Of a stretch of 28,285 bases of DNA, positions 1 through 9,782 are shown piece by piece (position 1 is the first letter of the stretch; every line of letters starts with the position of its first letter). Both the position numbers and the translations under genes were made by a program. The notes beneath the pieces were generated by a model. The model was not told the origin of the DNA. It did not search any database and worked only from the letters and a program-made list of their open reading frames with translations. The stretch comes from Physocladia obscura (Eukaryota; Chytridiomycota; Chytridiomycetes; Chytridiales; Chytriomycetaceae): positions 1 to 28,285 of the forward strand of contig JADGJH010000142.1 in NCBI GenBank assembly GCA_027596945.1. The letters are read 5' to 3'.

Positions 1-393
1 TTTTTGTTCTTTCCCTTCTTTTTTTTTCCACCTCTCTCACAAGTTCACCTAAACTGTTTGTTTTGATGGTGTTTGTTATATTTTTATTCTTTTATCATCC
101 TCTGAGTCCACACTCCTCAATGGTTATCCTTTTTAAATCCCTTTTTTTAATCCTGTCTTCCTTATTTCCTCTTGGAATTCTTTGAAGCATTGTCTTTTTT
201 GTTTGTTTTGTTTGTTTTTTCTTTCTGTTCCAGTTGTTCGTTGGTTTGTTGTGGCAGTTTGCGGATCGGTTTGCGGTTTTTGGTTTTCTTACACACTCTC
301 TTTTTTACCTCACCCAATGTTCGCATGTACTGTTTGTTCAAAGTGTCCATGATTAAAAACTGGTTGACTGTTATTCATATTTCAGAGTTTTTA
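1..393. other. T-rich non-coding flank
   Basis: No convincing gene. The plus strand is strongly pyrimidine-rich, with many TTTG and TTTTC runs. Open frames here are low-complexity (Lys/Asn/Thr-rich on minus, Phe/Leu/Ser-rich on plus) and look accidental. It most likely holds the 3' untranslated region of the minus-strand LRR gene that ends at 394: an AATAAT/AATAAA-like stretch lies immediately after that stop on the minus strand. Confidence 0.5.
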
Positions 394-2345
394 TTATTCA
401 TTTTGAATCATGAGTTCAGCCAAATTTTTTCCTGCCGATGCAGTTTTCTTCAGCGACTGCTTAAACTTTTCAAAGGAATAGCCAGTATCACTCCAGTTAC
501 GAATGATAAGTGCAACATCAGCAATAGCCTGACAAAACAAAACATCAATATGAGAAAAGTTGAGGGAAAAGAAAACCTGTACAAATGAAATAACTTCCTC
601 TCCAAAAGATTGAAATAAGTAAAAATCTGAACTGCTCGCCCCTTCAATCCAGGATTTTGCCTTCAAAAACTTTTCCAACGCTTGCTCAATTTTGAGTCGT
701 ATCCCTGTCAAGTCAGTGTTATTTCCATTAAATTCACTGGTAATCTTGAGACCTTCCAATGTTTCGCGCGTCCCATTCACAACACCTTCGGCAATTTGAA
801 GAGTTTCTTTTCGCTTTTTGAATTTCCATTCACTTTCTCGATCATTTGCAACATTTTCTGAATTTGCGGTTTTTGTAGTAGCTGGAAAAGATTGAGCCAT
901 TCTGTCTTCGCCAAGCTTTTTTATAGCATCAAATAATTCAATTTGGACTGCGTACAAGTCGACCAATAAGGCTCTCCGGATTCGGAAATCTAAAAGCAGA
1001 ACAGATTCGGAAATATTGAAAATTCCGATTCCAGCATGAATAGTATTATTATGCAAATCATGCTGAGATGCAACGCCAATCTCGTTGCTATTACTGGCAA
1101 GAACGACTTTACTACCAGCACTTTTGAGCATCGCATTTGCTCCAGAAACACTGCTTAAAGTCTCCGAAATCTTTGGCTGAGTTGGCTCCGCAAGCGCAGA
1201 TACAAGATCTCGCAAGCACGAAGCAAGATCGACAACAGTCTGTCTAATTCTATTTTGCCGACCACCAGCAGCACACCACTCAAGATTACTTTGATCAACA
1301 GAATTAGTATCGCGAGGGATACCGTCATCAGCGGTCGTAATATTATCAGAAACAGGATCAATTTCAAGCATATCTTGTGCCAACAATCCCACACACGCTT
1401 CAAGTGCTTCCGCGGTAGCTTCGGATCTTCGGAGGGCTTCTGTTACCCCCAGAGATAAGTTTTCGCTTCCTCTTTTAAAATTGTTGTTACTACTGCTGCC
1501 TCCGTTTGCGAGGATTCGTCGAAGACTTCCGTTTATTCGCGTGACAATCGCGTGTAATGTCACAGACGCTTGTAACAAGGACTTTATTGCATCGGTGCAG
1601 CTTGATTTTTCTTTCATTAGTTGTCGTTCGAACAGTATTTCGACAGTTTCCACGAACGTAGCTGTTGCTGCTTTGCTTACAAGAGGAGAAATTACGGTGG
1701 AATTAGAGGTCAAAAATAACTTCACAGCATCTAAAGATGATCCATCTGGTTTAATTGAGTTGATGATTTCCTGTGGCGGCCATTGAATTGGATTTCCTTC
1801 TGATTAAAATGATTGTATTAATTAAGTGCAGATGCACAGCGAATCAGGAGCAATATGAATTCTTTTTGAAATACCGATTTTGAGTATTTGAAGAGTTGTC
1901 GCGTGACCAAAGCATGAAGGAATGAATGTGATTTTATTTTCCGAAACAGAAAAAGATTTAAGTGAGCCAGATAAGACCCCCAAAGAATCTGGTAATAAGT
2001 GAATAAAGTTTCGTGATACATCAAGAGTCTCAATGGTTGGCATTTGGCACAGAAGTGAAGGGAACTCAGCCAATAGATTCGCTGACAGATCGAGAAACCT
2101 TAAAAAACATTGAGAAACAAAAACCAGTTCAATATTTAAAACATACGCGGAATGAGTAACCTTAGCGCCAGCAAGGATGATGCAAAGGCTCGTGGTAAAC
2201 ATGCAAGTTTGTTTTCGGATATATTCAATGATGTGGCGTGATTCATCCAAGTTTCCTGAACGCTTGATTCTGCGGATATTTGCCGATCCATTCGCACCCG
2301 AAGCGATAATACTCGCAGCCCAAGTCCGCCAAAATCGACATGCAT
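394..2345 (-). CDS. Leucine-rich-repeat protein with long helical C-terminus, possibly Sog2-like (RAM pathway)
   Basis: Proposed exons on minus are 2345-2161, 2098-1875, 1799-577 and 528-394, giving about 588 residues. Splicing joins LRR fragments seamlessly: LALR+FLDLSANLL, then LQILKI+EGNPIQWPP. The last intron (576-529, 48 bp) is a multiple of three and would otherwise be read through as a hydrophobic insert. Residues about 37-135 hold four LRR units (LNISENKLACLP, LDLSANLLAEFP, LDVSRNFIHLLP, FSVSENKITFIP), closed by a GNPIQWPP cap. The remaining 440 residues are mostly helical with no enzyme motif. A short N-terminal LRR block followed by a long helical region is the layout of fungal Sog2, the scaffold of the RAM/NDR-kinase pathway; that name is inference. 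The start could also be the downstream ATG at 2291, or lie in upstream exons at 2386-2623. The donor of intron 2160-2099 (GTTACT) is weak but is the only one that keeps the LRR frame. Confidence 0.7.
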
Positions 2346-2385
2346 TAATGAATCAGGTCAGGAAAAAAATATTTTTTCAATCAAG

Positions 2386-2623
2386 CTAAAGCAACTCCAT
2401 AGTATCCACAGAAATGCTTATTCTCAGTAAGGTTGGAGCAATCACGCTGCTCAACATTAAATCTTGTGTCTGCAGCGGATTAATTATTTCCTCTTCCTGT
2501 TGACTTAAAAGCTCAATGGAACATGCAAGGGAAGCTTACCATTTGCAACTGCACTTGTAGATATCCCGCTTTAGTGAATTTCCATGTCTCACGTGTTGAT
2601 AGTTTCAGATACGTCTGAATCAT
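2386..2623 (-). CDS. Possible small two-exon ORF, or 5' exons of the LRR gene
   Basis: On minus, an open stretch from an ATG at 2623 reaches a good GTAAGC donor (2539). A 43-bp intron ends in CAACAG at 2497, and the frame continues to a TAG at 2388-2386. The spliced product is 64 residues, beginning MIQTYLKLSTRE and ending SVDTMELL. No family is recognised. Support is the clean intron, continued frame and retained CpG, which stops abruptly just upstream at about 2620 where the repeat block begins. It lies 40 bp upstream of the LRR gene on the same strand. It could therefore be 5' exons of that gene joined by a splice I cannot place, or the 3' remnant of a gene cut off by transposon insertion. 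Confidence 0.35.
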
Positions 2624-2816
2624 GAAGTGTGAACATTACATCAAAAGAATGAATAAATAATACCAAAATAATATAGATATCACAGTTATTTTCGAACTCA
2701 AATCCATTCCGTGGGCCTACAGCTTGCATTCAAAATAGCAAACTTCTGTCAATGAAAGCATCGAAAAGGCAGGCATCAAGAATTTTGGAGTAAGTTGCGA
2801 AAATTTTAATTTTACT

Positions 2817-2886
2817 GCTAATTTCAAAATTTTTGAGAAATCAATAAAAAATCCTGATTTTCAAAAATGTATATACTCAAGTATAC
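2817..2886 (+). repeat. Left arm of 70-bp inverted repeat
   Basis: Starts GCTAATTTCAAAA and ends AAGTATAC. It pairs with 6283-6352 in inverted orientation with three mismatches, and similarity falls off sharply on both sides. Confidence 0.85.
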
Positions 2887-5429
2887 TTAGATATACTGGC
2901 CTTTGCCATCTTCTGCCAAACTGATACAATTTGCAAATTTAGAAAGAATGGGATGTATTCAGCATCCAGATCCACTTCCATGCAGGATTATCTGGACAAT
3001 GTTGCTGGATATAGTTTCAATGAAACTGCCGAACAGTTATACATTGACAATATGCTAGTTCACAGGAATTGGAAATATCATACTAACTTTGGAATGATTT
3101 GAAATCCATCTGCACAAGTTGAAGATTGCAAATCCTGGAGTTGCATAATGTTTTTTTTATTATCCTGCCAATCAGTCAATAAAAAAACTAGAACAGCATA
3201 TCAGAGCACTTATGGAAATCAGGAATGCCTGGTATCTGGAAAAGCTTGTGGAAGGGGCATTTTTAGCTTCAGAACAGCATGCTAGTATTTCAACATTGTG
3301 GCATTGCCTCAAATGACTCGGGTTCAATCACAAACAGGTTATGTAAATTTCAATAAATACAACAAGTAATAACATTCTTTTTATTAAATAGCTCTCTGTT
3401 GTAGCAGTGAAAGGAATCAAATCTACTTAACAAAATTTTCAATTTTACATTGGCCAATTTGATGCAAATCAGCTTGTCTTGCTGACAAATCTGCAGTAAA
3501 TAAGAAGACGCTGCTGAGATGCTGGGGTTATGGATGGACTGGTTTGAAAGCAAAAATATCAAGTCCATTTGTGCTTGGATTTTGTCATTCAATTGTCAGC
3601 ACTCTGTCATAATGAGGTTTAGAATGCAGTACTTTGAATTGTCAAATGAACTCAAATTTGGTGGACAATCAATATTGACTCCAGCAGTTTTTGCCATCTG
3701 ATTTGTGTTATCAAAAATTATTAAGTTTTCAGTTGTCAGACAGTTATTTTATGTGTTTTCCTGCATAGTTTTACATCTGAAATGCAAATGTGGCAGAATT
3801 CTTTCAGTTTCTATGTTTTTCCAAAATAAGAAAAATTTTGTTTCAAAAAAGTTGCCTTGAAACATATCTTTTGACAAACAACAACATATAGCTGTGTTGG
3901 CTCAGAAACCACACTTCAGCATGGCTTTCTGTTTCTGAATGAAGTTGTTGGTTATGTGAGATAATGTCAGAGCATGAAGTTGTTTGGTGAGTTTCAATAG
4001 GCACAATATTGTCTGAGATTTCCATCATCTTTTTATTTGAAAGATGTGGAAAACACATGACTTTTTGTTGAATTCAGAATCTAATGTATGTAAAAGGAAT
4101 AAAGCTTTTTGTTGTGTATTTTGTATGTCACTGATAGAATAATGCAGCAGTTCTGGTAAACAACTCACATTCTCATCCAACTATGTAATTTAGGTCTCTG
4201 GTTACAGTTGGTAGTGAAATAACACAAGTACTTATCTTTATCATCATGAATAGGTGCTCTGCATACACCAAGTTATTCCATCTATGCATGCAGATAATAA
4301 AGAATGTCTCTATTGTTTAAAAGAGGTTGAGAAACAGTACATACATATGTTTCTTATAGAACATGTGATGTTCTATCATTCCAACACACTTCAAAGTAAT
4401 ATTTAGAAAACTAATATCTATAAGGTGTTGAATCCTACAGAGGTAAATTCACTTGAACTGGTGGAATTGGCACAATAAAGTATAATTTAGTTTAGAATCT
4501 TATTATTTATTTCCAAGAATAGAACAACATTTTAAATGCCCAATTTTTCCATGCCTCAAAATAAAACTTTTGTGCCTCATTTCTAATGAGTCAATATTGA
4601 TGAAAATCCAATTTCTTAAAAGGAATTGTTCAAATGTAAAAGACAAAGTTAGAGCATTTAATCCCTATTCTTGAATTTTGCTGTGAATGAAGTAAATATT
4701 ATTTTCTTTTACAGTCAGCTAATAATACTTCTATTTCCAATTCTATTAAACATTATTTAACATCTACTCAGCTTGTATAAAAGATTCTATTTCTTAAATC
4801 TAACATAAAGATGCTACCTCTGTCAACTACACAAGCTATGACCTTATGTATGATTAACAGAAAATTTTTAAAAATGTGGCTTACTGACTAACTGTTGAAT
4901 GAGCAATGGTTCTTGTATTTTTCATCAAACTTGCAACCAAACTGAATAGCAAGATTTTCTTCCAAAACATGTCCAACTTTACAATTCAGGTCTGTATTTT
5001 TTCCATTTGCCAAAGTTTTTGCTTTTTTTTTTGTGAATTAAAAAGAAGAAATATTTATATTACTCACCTCCTGATTTTTGCACAATAAACACAGGTTTCT
5101 TTTTTTCATTTTGATTTAATTGGAGAACATTTTTTAAGTGATTCAAATTTCAAAGGATAAGGACAGGAGCATTTTTTGACATTGGTTCAGAGTAATAACA
5201 GTTGTCATCTCATTTAGTCATTTTTTTCTCTAAGAAATCCTTAAATTCTGCCAATGACTGATAGGAGGAAGGAACATTGAGTTTTGTTTGGATTCTATGA
5301 AGCTGTCTTTCCAGAGGAATGTGATATGCTACCACAATTGACACATGATCTAATTTTACAGTTTGATTAAAAACAATAAGTTCAATGAAGAAACATCAAG
5401 ATACTGTTTTCTTGATCATCATGAATGTT

Positions 5430-5845
5430 ATAAATTAGATTGCTAATCTAATTTTTCTCGAAGAATTTTCTAGAAATTTCTCAAGCCTTCTATTAACTTC
5501 AAGAACCCAAAAACAATTCAAGCAATTTCCAACTGCTTTCCAACCATTTTTCTTTGTAAGTGTCTTTTATTCTTTTTTTTTCTTTTTCTTTCCACTTCAA
5601 AAACTACTTAAACTCAACTCTTTTCTTTTCTTTATTGTTAGTCTTATCAAATAAAAACAAAGTATTCATCAAACATTAAACTTCAACTTTAACTATTATC
5701 CATATTAGTATCTCAAAGTCTTGTCATTTAGTTCTGAGATACTTAGTATTGAATTAGTTGACTCAAGCTGCTACAGCTACCAGCAAATTGTTCTACCATT
5801 TTCTTCAACTTACTGGAACCTAACACCTGTTCCCCAGCTATATAA
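5430..5845 (+). repeat. Foldback repeat family, copy 1
   Basis: This block matches, in inverted orientation, 23295-23690 along its length. Shared landmarks are a short palindrome (AAATTAGATTGCTAATCTAA at about 5435), CTTGAATTG/CAATTCAAG, a polypyrimidine stretch, TACTTAAACTCAAC, a GTATCTCAGAACTAAATGA equivalent, and GCTGGTAGCTGTAGC near the far end. Partial copies lie at 22350-22515 and 23740-23935. It has no coding capacity. Confidence 0.7.
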
Positions 5846-6282
5846 AGCAATTTTACTACAATGAATATTGTCTATATAATTTTCAAATCTGTATGAAATT
5901 TTTTTTAGATGAATCAGGGTTGCTTTGATTTGCCAATCTTTGTCAGCTTCCAGTTGCAGTATTTTTTGTAGCAATTATTCATGTCATTGGAAAAATTTAC
6001 ACTTGCATTGACAAAAGACTTTTCATTAATGACAATTTTATGGCTTGAGAAATACAACCAGTGGTGTTCTAACAATTTTGACTGCTGTTGATTTGGTTAT
6101 TAGGTTTTCATCTGAATTGCATTCACAAATGTCTGATTTCTGCTGAAATATTAGACATAATTGGCACAGCCCACAGAAGCTTTTGGTGCTTTGCACTTCA
6201 TCACCTGAACCTGCCAATTTTTCTCATAATCCAAGTTTATTGGTGAAATGATCTCAGGAAATTTGTCAAACTGATAGTCCCT

Positions 6283-6352
6283 GTATACTGGAGTACATAC
6301 ATTTTTGAAAATCAGGATTTTTTATTGATTTCTCAAACATTTTGAAATTAGC
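6283..6352 (-). repeat. Right arm of 70-bp inverted repeat
   Basis: Reverse complement of 2817-2886 at 67/70 positions. Begins GTATACTGGAGTAC and ends TTGAAATTAGC on the plus strand. Confidence 0.85.
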
Positions 6353-6778
6353 CATAATTATATAAAAGAAAAAAATTCACCTTACTCTCAAATCCAATCA
6401 AACATCAAAGCACTTGCAAATACATAATACTTACTGTTCAGTCTTAGATTGCTACTGCATTCAAAAGCTTTAGATAAGTGTTGGTGACTTTTGCTTTGTG
6501 TGCTAGCCATAATCAAGCTTATACATAATGTCAGCTTGATCATTGTTGAGTATTTGCTATTCAAGCTGAACATGGATACATAATTTTATTCATCAAAAAT
6601 TGCATAATGGAAGAGATCTTTCCTTTTTACCAAAGATCATCATTCCATTTTTGTCTCTAATTACTATAAGTGAAATTGGGAATATGTGAGCAAACAGGAA
6701 TGTAAGATAAGGGAGAAAGAGCAAGTTTCGGTTTTTCATTGTGTGGAATTTTCTTTGTTGAATAAAATAATAATTTAA

Positions 6779-6847
6779 TGTCTAAAATAAAATTGCTCAA
6801 CCTCTATAACACTAAAATAGTGAAAATCAAAATGCAGACTTTAACAC
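6779..6847 (+). repeat. 69-bp direct repeat, left copy
   Basis: Matches 9130-9198 in the same orientation at 64 of 69 positions without gaps; starts TGTCTAAAATAAAATTGCTC and ends GACTTTAACAC. With its partner it brackets the 2.3 kb that holds transposase relic A. Confidence 0.8.
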
Positions 6848-7754
6848 AAAGACATGGTGGTTTCCACAGTTAAAAAGGACCAAAAAGCAGTGAAAAGACT
6901 GCTTGGAAATTAAAGAAAAACAAGACCAAAATTCTGTGAAAATTAAGTTTCAAACAGAATTGCTTTGAAATAAAATATCATATTTAAAAAGTGGAATATA
7001 ATATAAAATATTTTGTTTATTTGCGTAATAGGCTCAAATTTCAAAATTTTCTAACTTTATGATATATTGTCAGTTGTGTTTTTCAACGAAAAAAAACAAA
7101 ATGTATAAAACACATAAAACACATAAAATAAATGTTGAAATGAGCAAGAACACAACAGAAAAAGTTTTGACTTACACAAGTGACAGAAATCACTATATGG
7201 CATAGTGCCATGATATTCTGGAAGCTGTTAAGCCATTTGGAGAAATTTCATGTTATTTCAAAAGCAGAGAGCTGAAGCTGGTGACTTCTGAATGTAATTT
7301 TCTTAATAAACAAAATATTATTAATTCTCAACAAAATGAGTGCTCTACTTTGTTGAATGGAAAAGGTTCTTTGAAGAAAAGAGAAGTGTAAGCAAAACTG
7401 ATGCAAATTTTCCCTGAAGTGATTGAAGAAACTGACAACATAAATGCTGGTGGAAAATACAATGCTGAAACTAAGTGTATGACTCACCCAAAAACTCTGG
7501 CATTCTTGGCCTTAGAATCATTGATATTGAGACAATGATTGACCAAGTGAAAAATTGAAATAATAATTTAATGAATTGATGTACAAATCTGAACAAATTT
7601 ATTCTATTCCAAACAAGACACAAATTAGTTTATTGCATAAAAAACAAAAACCACTTTATTGATCTGCCTTCAACTATACCACATTATAATGAAACAATCC
7701 ATCTCACAAATGAGCTCTTTTGAGGTGGAAGTAACAGAAAACACCTGCATATTC

Positions 7755-8933
7755 AGAGATTATGGATTTAGTTGAAAGTGGCTATTTGGCATTGGAGTTT
7801 TCACAAATTATTGCCATCAACCACAGGATATTGATAGAGTCTGCTTGAGGAATCTACATAAGAGTCAGAAAGCACCCAGATTGATTGCATGCCAACACTA
7901 CATTCACAAATAAAAATGAAGTGTTTATTCTGTTCTTACACATCTGAGCCTTGTTCCACCACCCAATGGGATGACCAAACTTTATTGTCCTTGTTACAAG
8001 ATATCATCAACGGGTCTATGGTGATCCTAGTTGGACAGCTGGAATTTCGAGTGCTGGCACAAAAATTTGGTTAGCAACAGTGATTCTGGCTACTTGACAG
8101 AGACACAATGGAAACTTATTTTGGAAGAGTTAAATTGGTTTGGGAAAATTATCACCCTGGCCTTATCCCTGTTTTAATTTGTGAGAATCCAAAACACTGG
8201 ACTTACTTACCCTATGTTTTGAAACTGGCATTGACTGCTTCTTCCTGCTTCCAAACACAACACATTTTTCTGCAGCCTTTGGGTTTGTTAATATTCAGTA
8301 ATATGAAAAACAAGATATGTCAACTTTACCAGCAAACATGCAGCTTCTTGACAGCAACTCTCACTAAACTCGGTGAGGAACTTATCTTGATTGCTGTAGA
8401 AGCTTGGTCATGTCTTTCAGAGAAGATTATAGTATTGTCTTTGAGCATGCAGGAATCTGTTTGATACAAAAAAAATTACTAATGCGGCAAACATTAACAT
8501 GATCTCACCTCAACAAAAAACTGGTCGAGAGGCAGCAACTTTGATATTGGAGGTCTTCACAAGTGCAGGTATTGGGCTGTCTGTTCAAAAAGTGTCAGTG
8601 CAGAGAGAGAAGGTAATGAAAACAAATCAAACTTACACTTTCGACAGATCAGCGCAGCAACAGGCTCTGGATAAAAAATTAGCCAAGACAAAAGCAATTT
8701 TGGAGAAGAAAGAAAAAAGAAAATTAGTGAAACTTGAGCAGGAGACTGTTCAGTTCGTGAATAAAGTGACAGAACAATGTTTGGGAAAAATAAACAACAA
8801 ACATTGCACTGTCAAATACCACAAAGGAACCAAATGGTTTCTTTGTCTGGTTTGTGACGCAGTTCAACTATGTCCTCGCTGTATTACTCACAGTAAGGAC
8901 CAACTGAAAGCTCACAATGGAAATTGCAAGTAA
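7755..8933 (+). pseudogene. Pogo-like DDE transposase relic A
   Basis: Broken copy of the transposase in relic B (12566-14384), same orientation. Aligned stretches are the N-terminal DNA-binding part (about 7830-7960), the motif around GYLTETQWKLILEEL (about 8090-8140), a LICEN motif where the family has LICDN, a HIFLQPLGLL motif where the family has QPLD, and a C-terminal region. The last piece, 8499-8933, is an open frame of 144 residues. It carries a Lys-rich helix and ends in a zinc-ribbon-like pattern: HCTVKYH, WFLCLVC, LCPRCITH and a final HNGNC. A large internal deletion removes the first catalytic region, and frames shift several times. Altered acidic residues and the deletion mean it is dead. 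It is assigned by analogy to the pogo/Tigger class and by alignment to relic B. Confidence 0.7.
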
Positions 8934-9129
8934 TTTGGTTAATTTTCTTTTATTATCCCCTCCCTTTATTCAGAAGAACTTATCCTTTCTAATATTATTA
9001 TTTTAAATAAAAAAATATCTTTATGTTTATTTTCAACTTTCATAAGCCATTGGTTGTGTTGTTATAAGGTTGCGAAGACATTTTTGTGTTGTTTCGAACA
9101 AATTTGTTCAAATTTGCACATCCACTCAT

Positions 9130-9198
9130 TGTCTAAAATAAAATTGCTCATACTCTCTAACACTAAATTAGTGAAAGTCAAAATGCAGACTTTAACAC
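9130..9198 (+). repeat. 69-bp direct repeat, right copy
   Basis: Direct repeat of 6779-6847 (64/69). It begins immediately after AATGAGTGG-like sequence (reverse strand, about 9122-9130) that resembles the terminus of transposon B, so it may mark the right boundary of relic A's element. The broken gene at 9233-9741 ends only 34 bp beyond it. Confidence 0.8.
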
Positions 9199-9232
9199 TC
9201 ATCATACAAAAATTCAATCAATATGGATCAGT

Positions 9233-9741
9233 CTAACAGTAGTCTTTACTAGTTGCTGTACATTTTGGAAATCTGGCATAGTTGACAAAGTTTTTTGGGC
9301 TCAACAGAATTTGTTCGAGTTCCTTTGGTAGTATGTACCATAATCGCGAAAAATGCATCATGAGAGCTACAGCTCCTTGAGTTTCCAGTAACGCAGGACG
9401 TTAATCAGTTTTTCGTTTTCGTTGCGTTTTGATCCCAATTCTAGCTGTCCTGGTTCAGATGGTGCTGGTTTAATATGAATAGGTTTAGTCTTGGGGTCAA
9501 CATTATTGGCAATAGAGGCTAAAGACTCCTGTTCTTGAGGAATGATAGTCTGCGTATTATGATCTGCAATATTTTGAGCAATATCCTCGAACTATAGTTT
9601 GCGAAAGCGATAGCGGCGAATAATGGTTTGTGCACTCGCAAATTTTATTGGAGCTCCTGAAATGCGCATCACGATTTCAGTGTGCTGCAGAGCTTGGCAA
9701 TGATGTGCCTTGCGATCCACCGTTTCTCTCAAACATTTCAT
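9233..9741 (-). pseudogene. Broken or mis-spliced gene divergent from ALG3, unknown product
   Basis: From an ATG at 9741 the minus frame reads MKCLRETVDRKAHHC through IIRRYRFRKL, then meets a TAG (about 9595). It stays open in the same frame for a further 71 codons (FEDIAQNIADHN onward) to a second stop. A different frame then carries a coherent C-terminal segment (GAVALMMHFSRLWYILPKEL through KDYC, stop at 9235). That is one nonsense codon plus one frame change. A GT-AG intron could explain the frame change, but none I can place also preserves the middle segment. CpG is retained, unlike the neighbouring repeats, so decay is recent or the model is wrong (missed intron or sequence error). The ATG lies 41 bp from that of ALG3, so a shared promoter is likely. 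No family recognised. Confidence 0.5.
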
Positions 9742-9782
9742 AACAATTCTGAGAAACTGCAACAAAAACTATTGAAACAATA

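Larger units (their letters stand above)
2817..6352. mobile_element. 3.5-kb segment bounded by 70-bp inverted repeats
   Basis: The 70 bases at 2817-2886 match the reverse complement of 6283-6352 at 67 of 70 positions without gaps. This is the geometry of a DNA transposon with terminal inverted repeats. The interior has no intact ORF and no recognised transposase, and it contains a foldback-family copy (5430-5845). I see no clear target-site duplication, so the exact ends are uncertain. The arms might instead be two separate short repeats in opposite orientation. Confidence 0.6.
2624..9230. other. CpG-depleted block of decayed mobile DNA
   Basis: No intact gene. The sequence is AT-rich with many stops in all frames and almost no CpG; I count two CpG in 3361-5460, while GpC is common. 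It holds the inverted-repeat segment 2817-6352, a foldback-family copy at 5430-5845, the 69-bp direct repeats, and transposase relic A. The stretch 7140-7560 has short open plus-strand pieces separated by stops, suggesting another decayed coding region that I cannot name. Confidence 0.75.

Noticed and set aside
172..588. Plus-strand 138-codon open frame
   Set aside because: It lies antisense to the 3' end of the LRR gene and in T-rich flank; Phe/Leu/Ser-rich with no motif.
2624..9230. Classical RIP as the cause of AT richness
   Set aside because: CpA is abundant and the loss is specific to CpG, which fits methyl-CpG deamination better.
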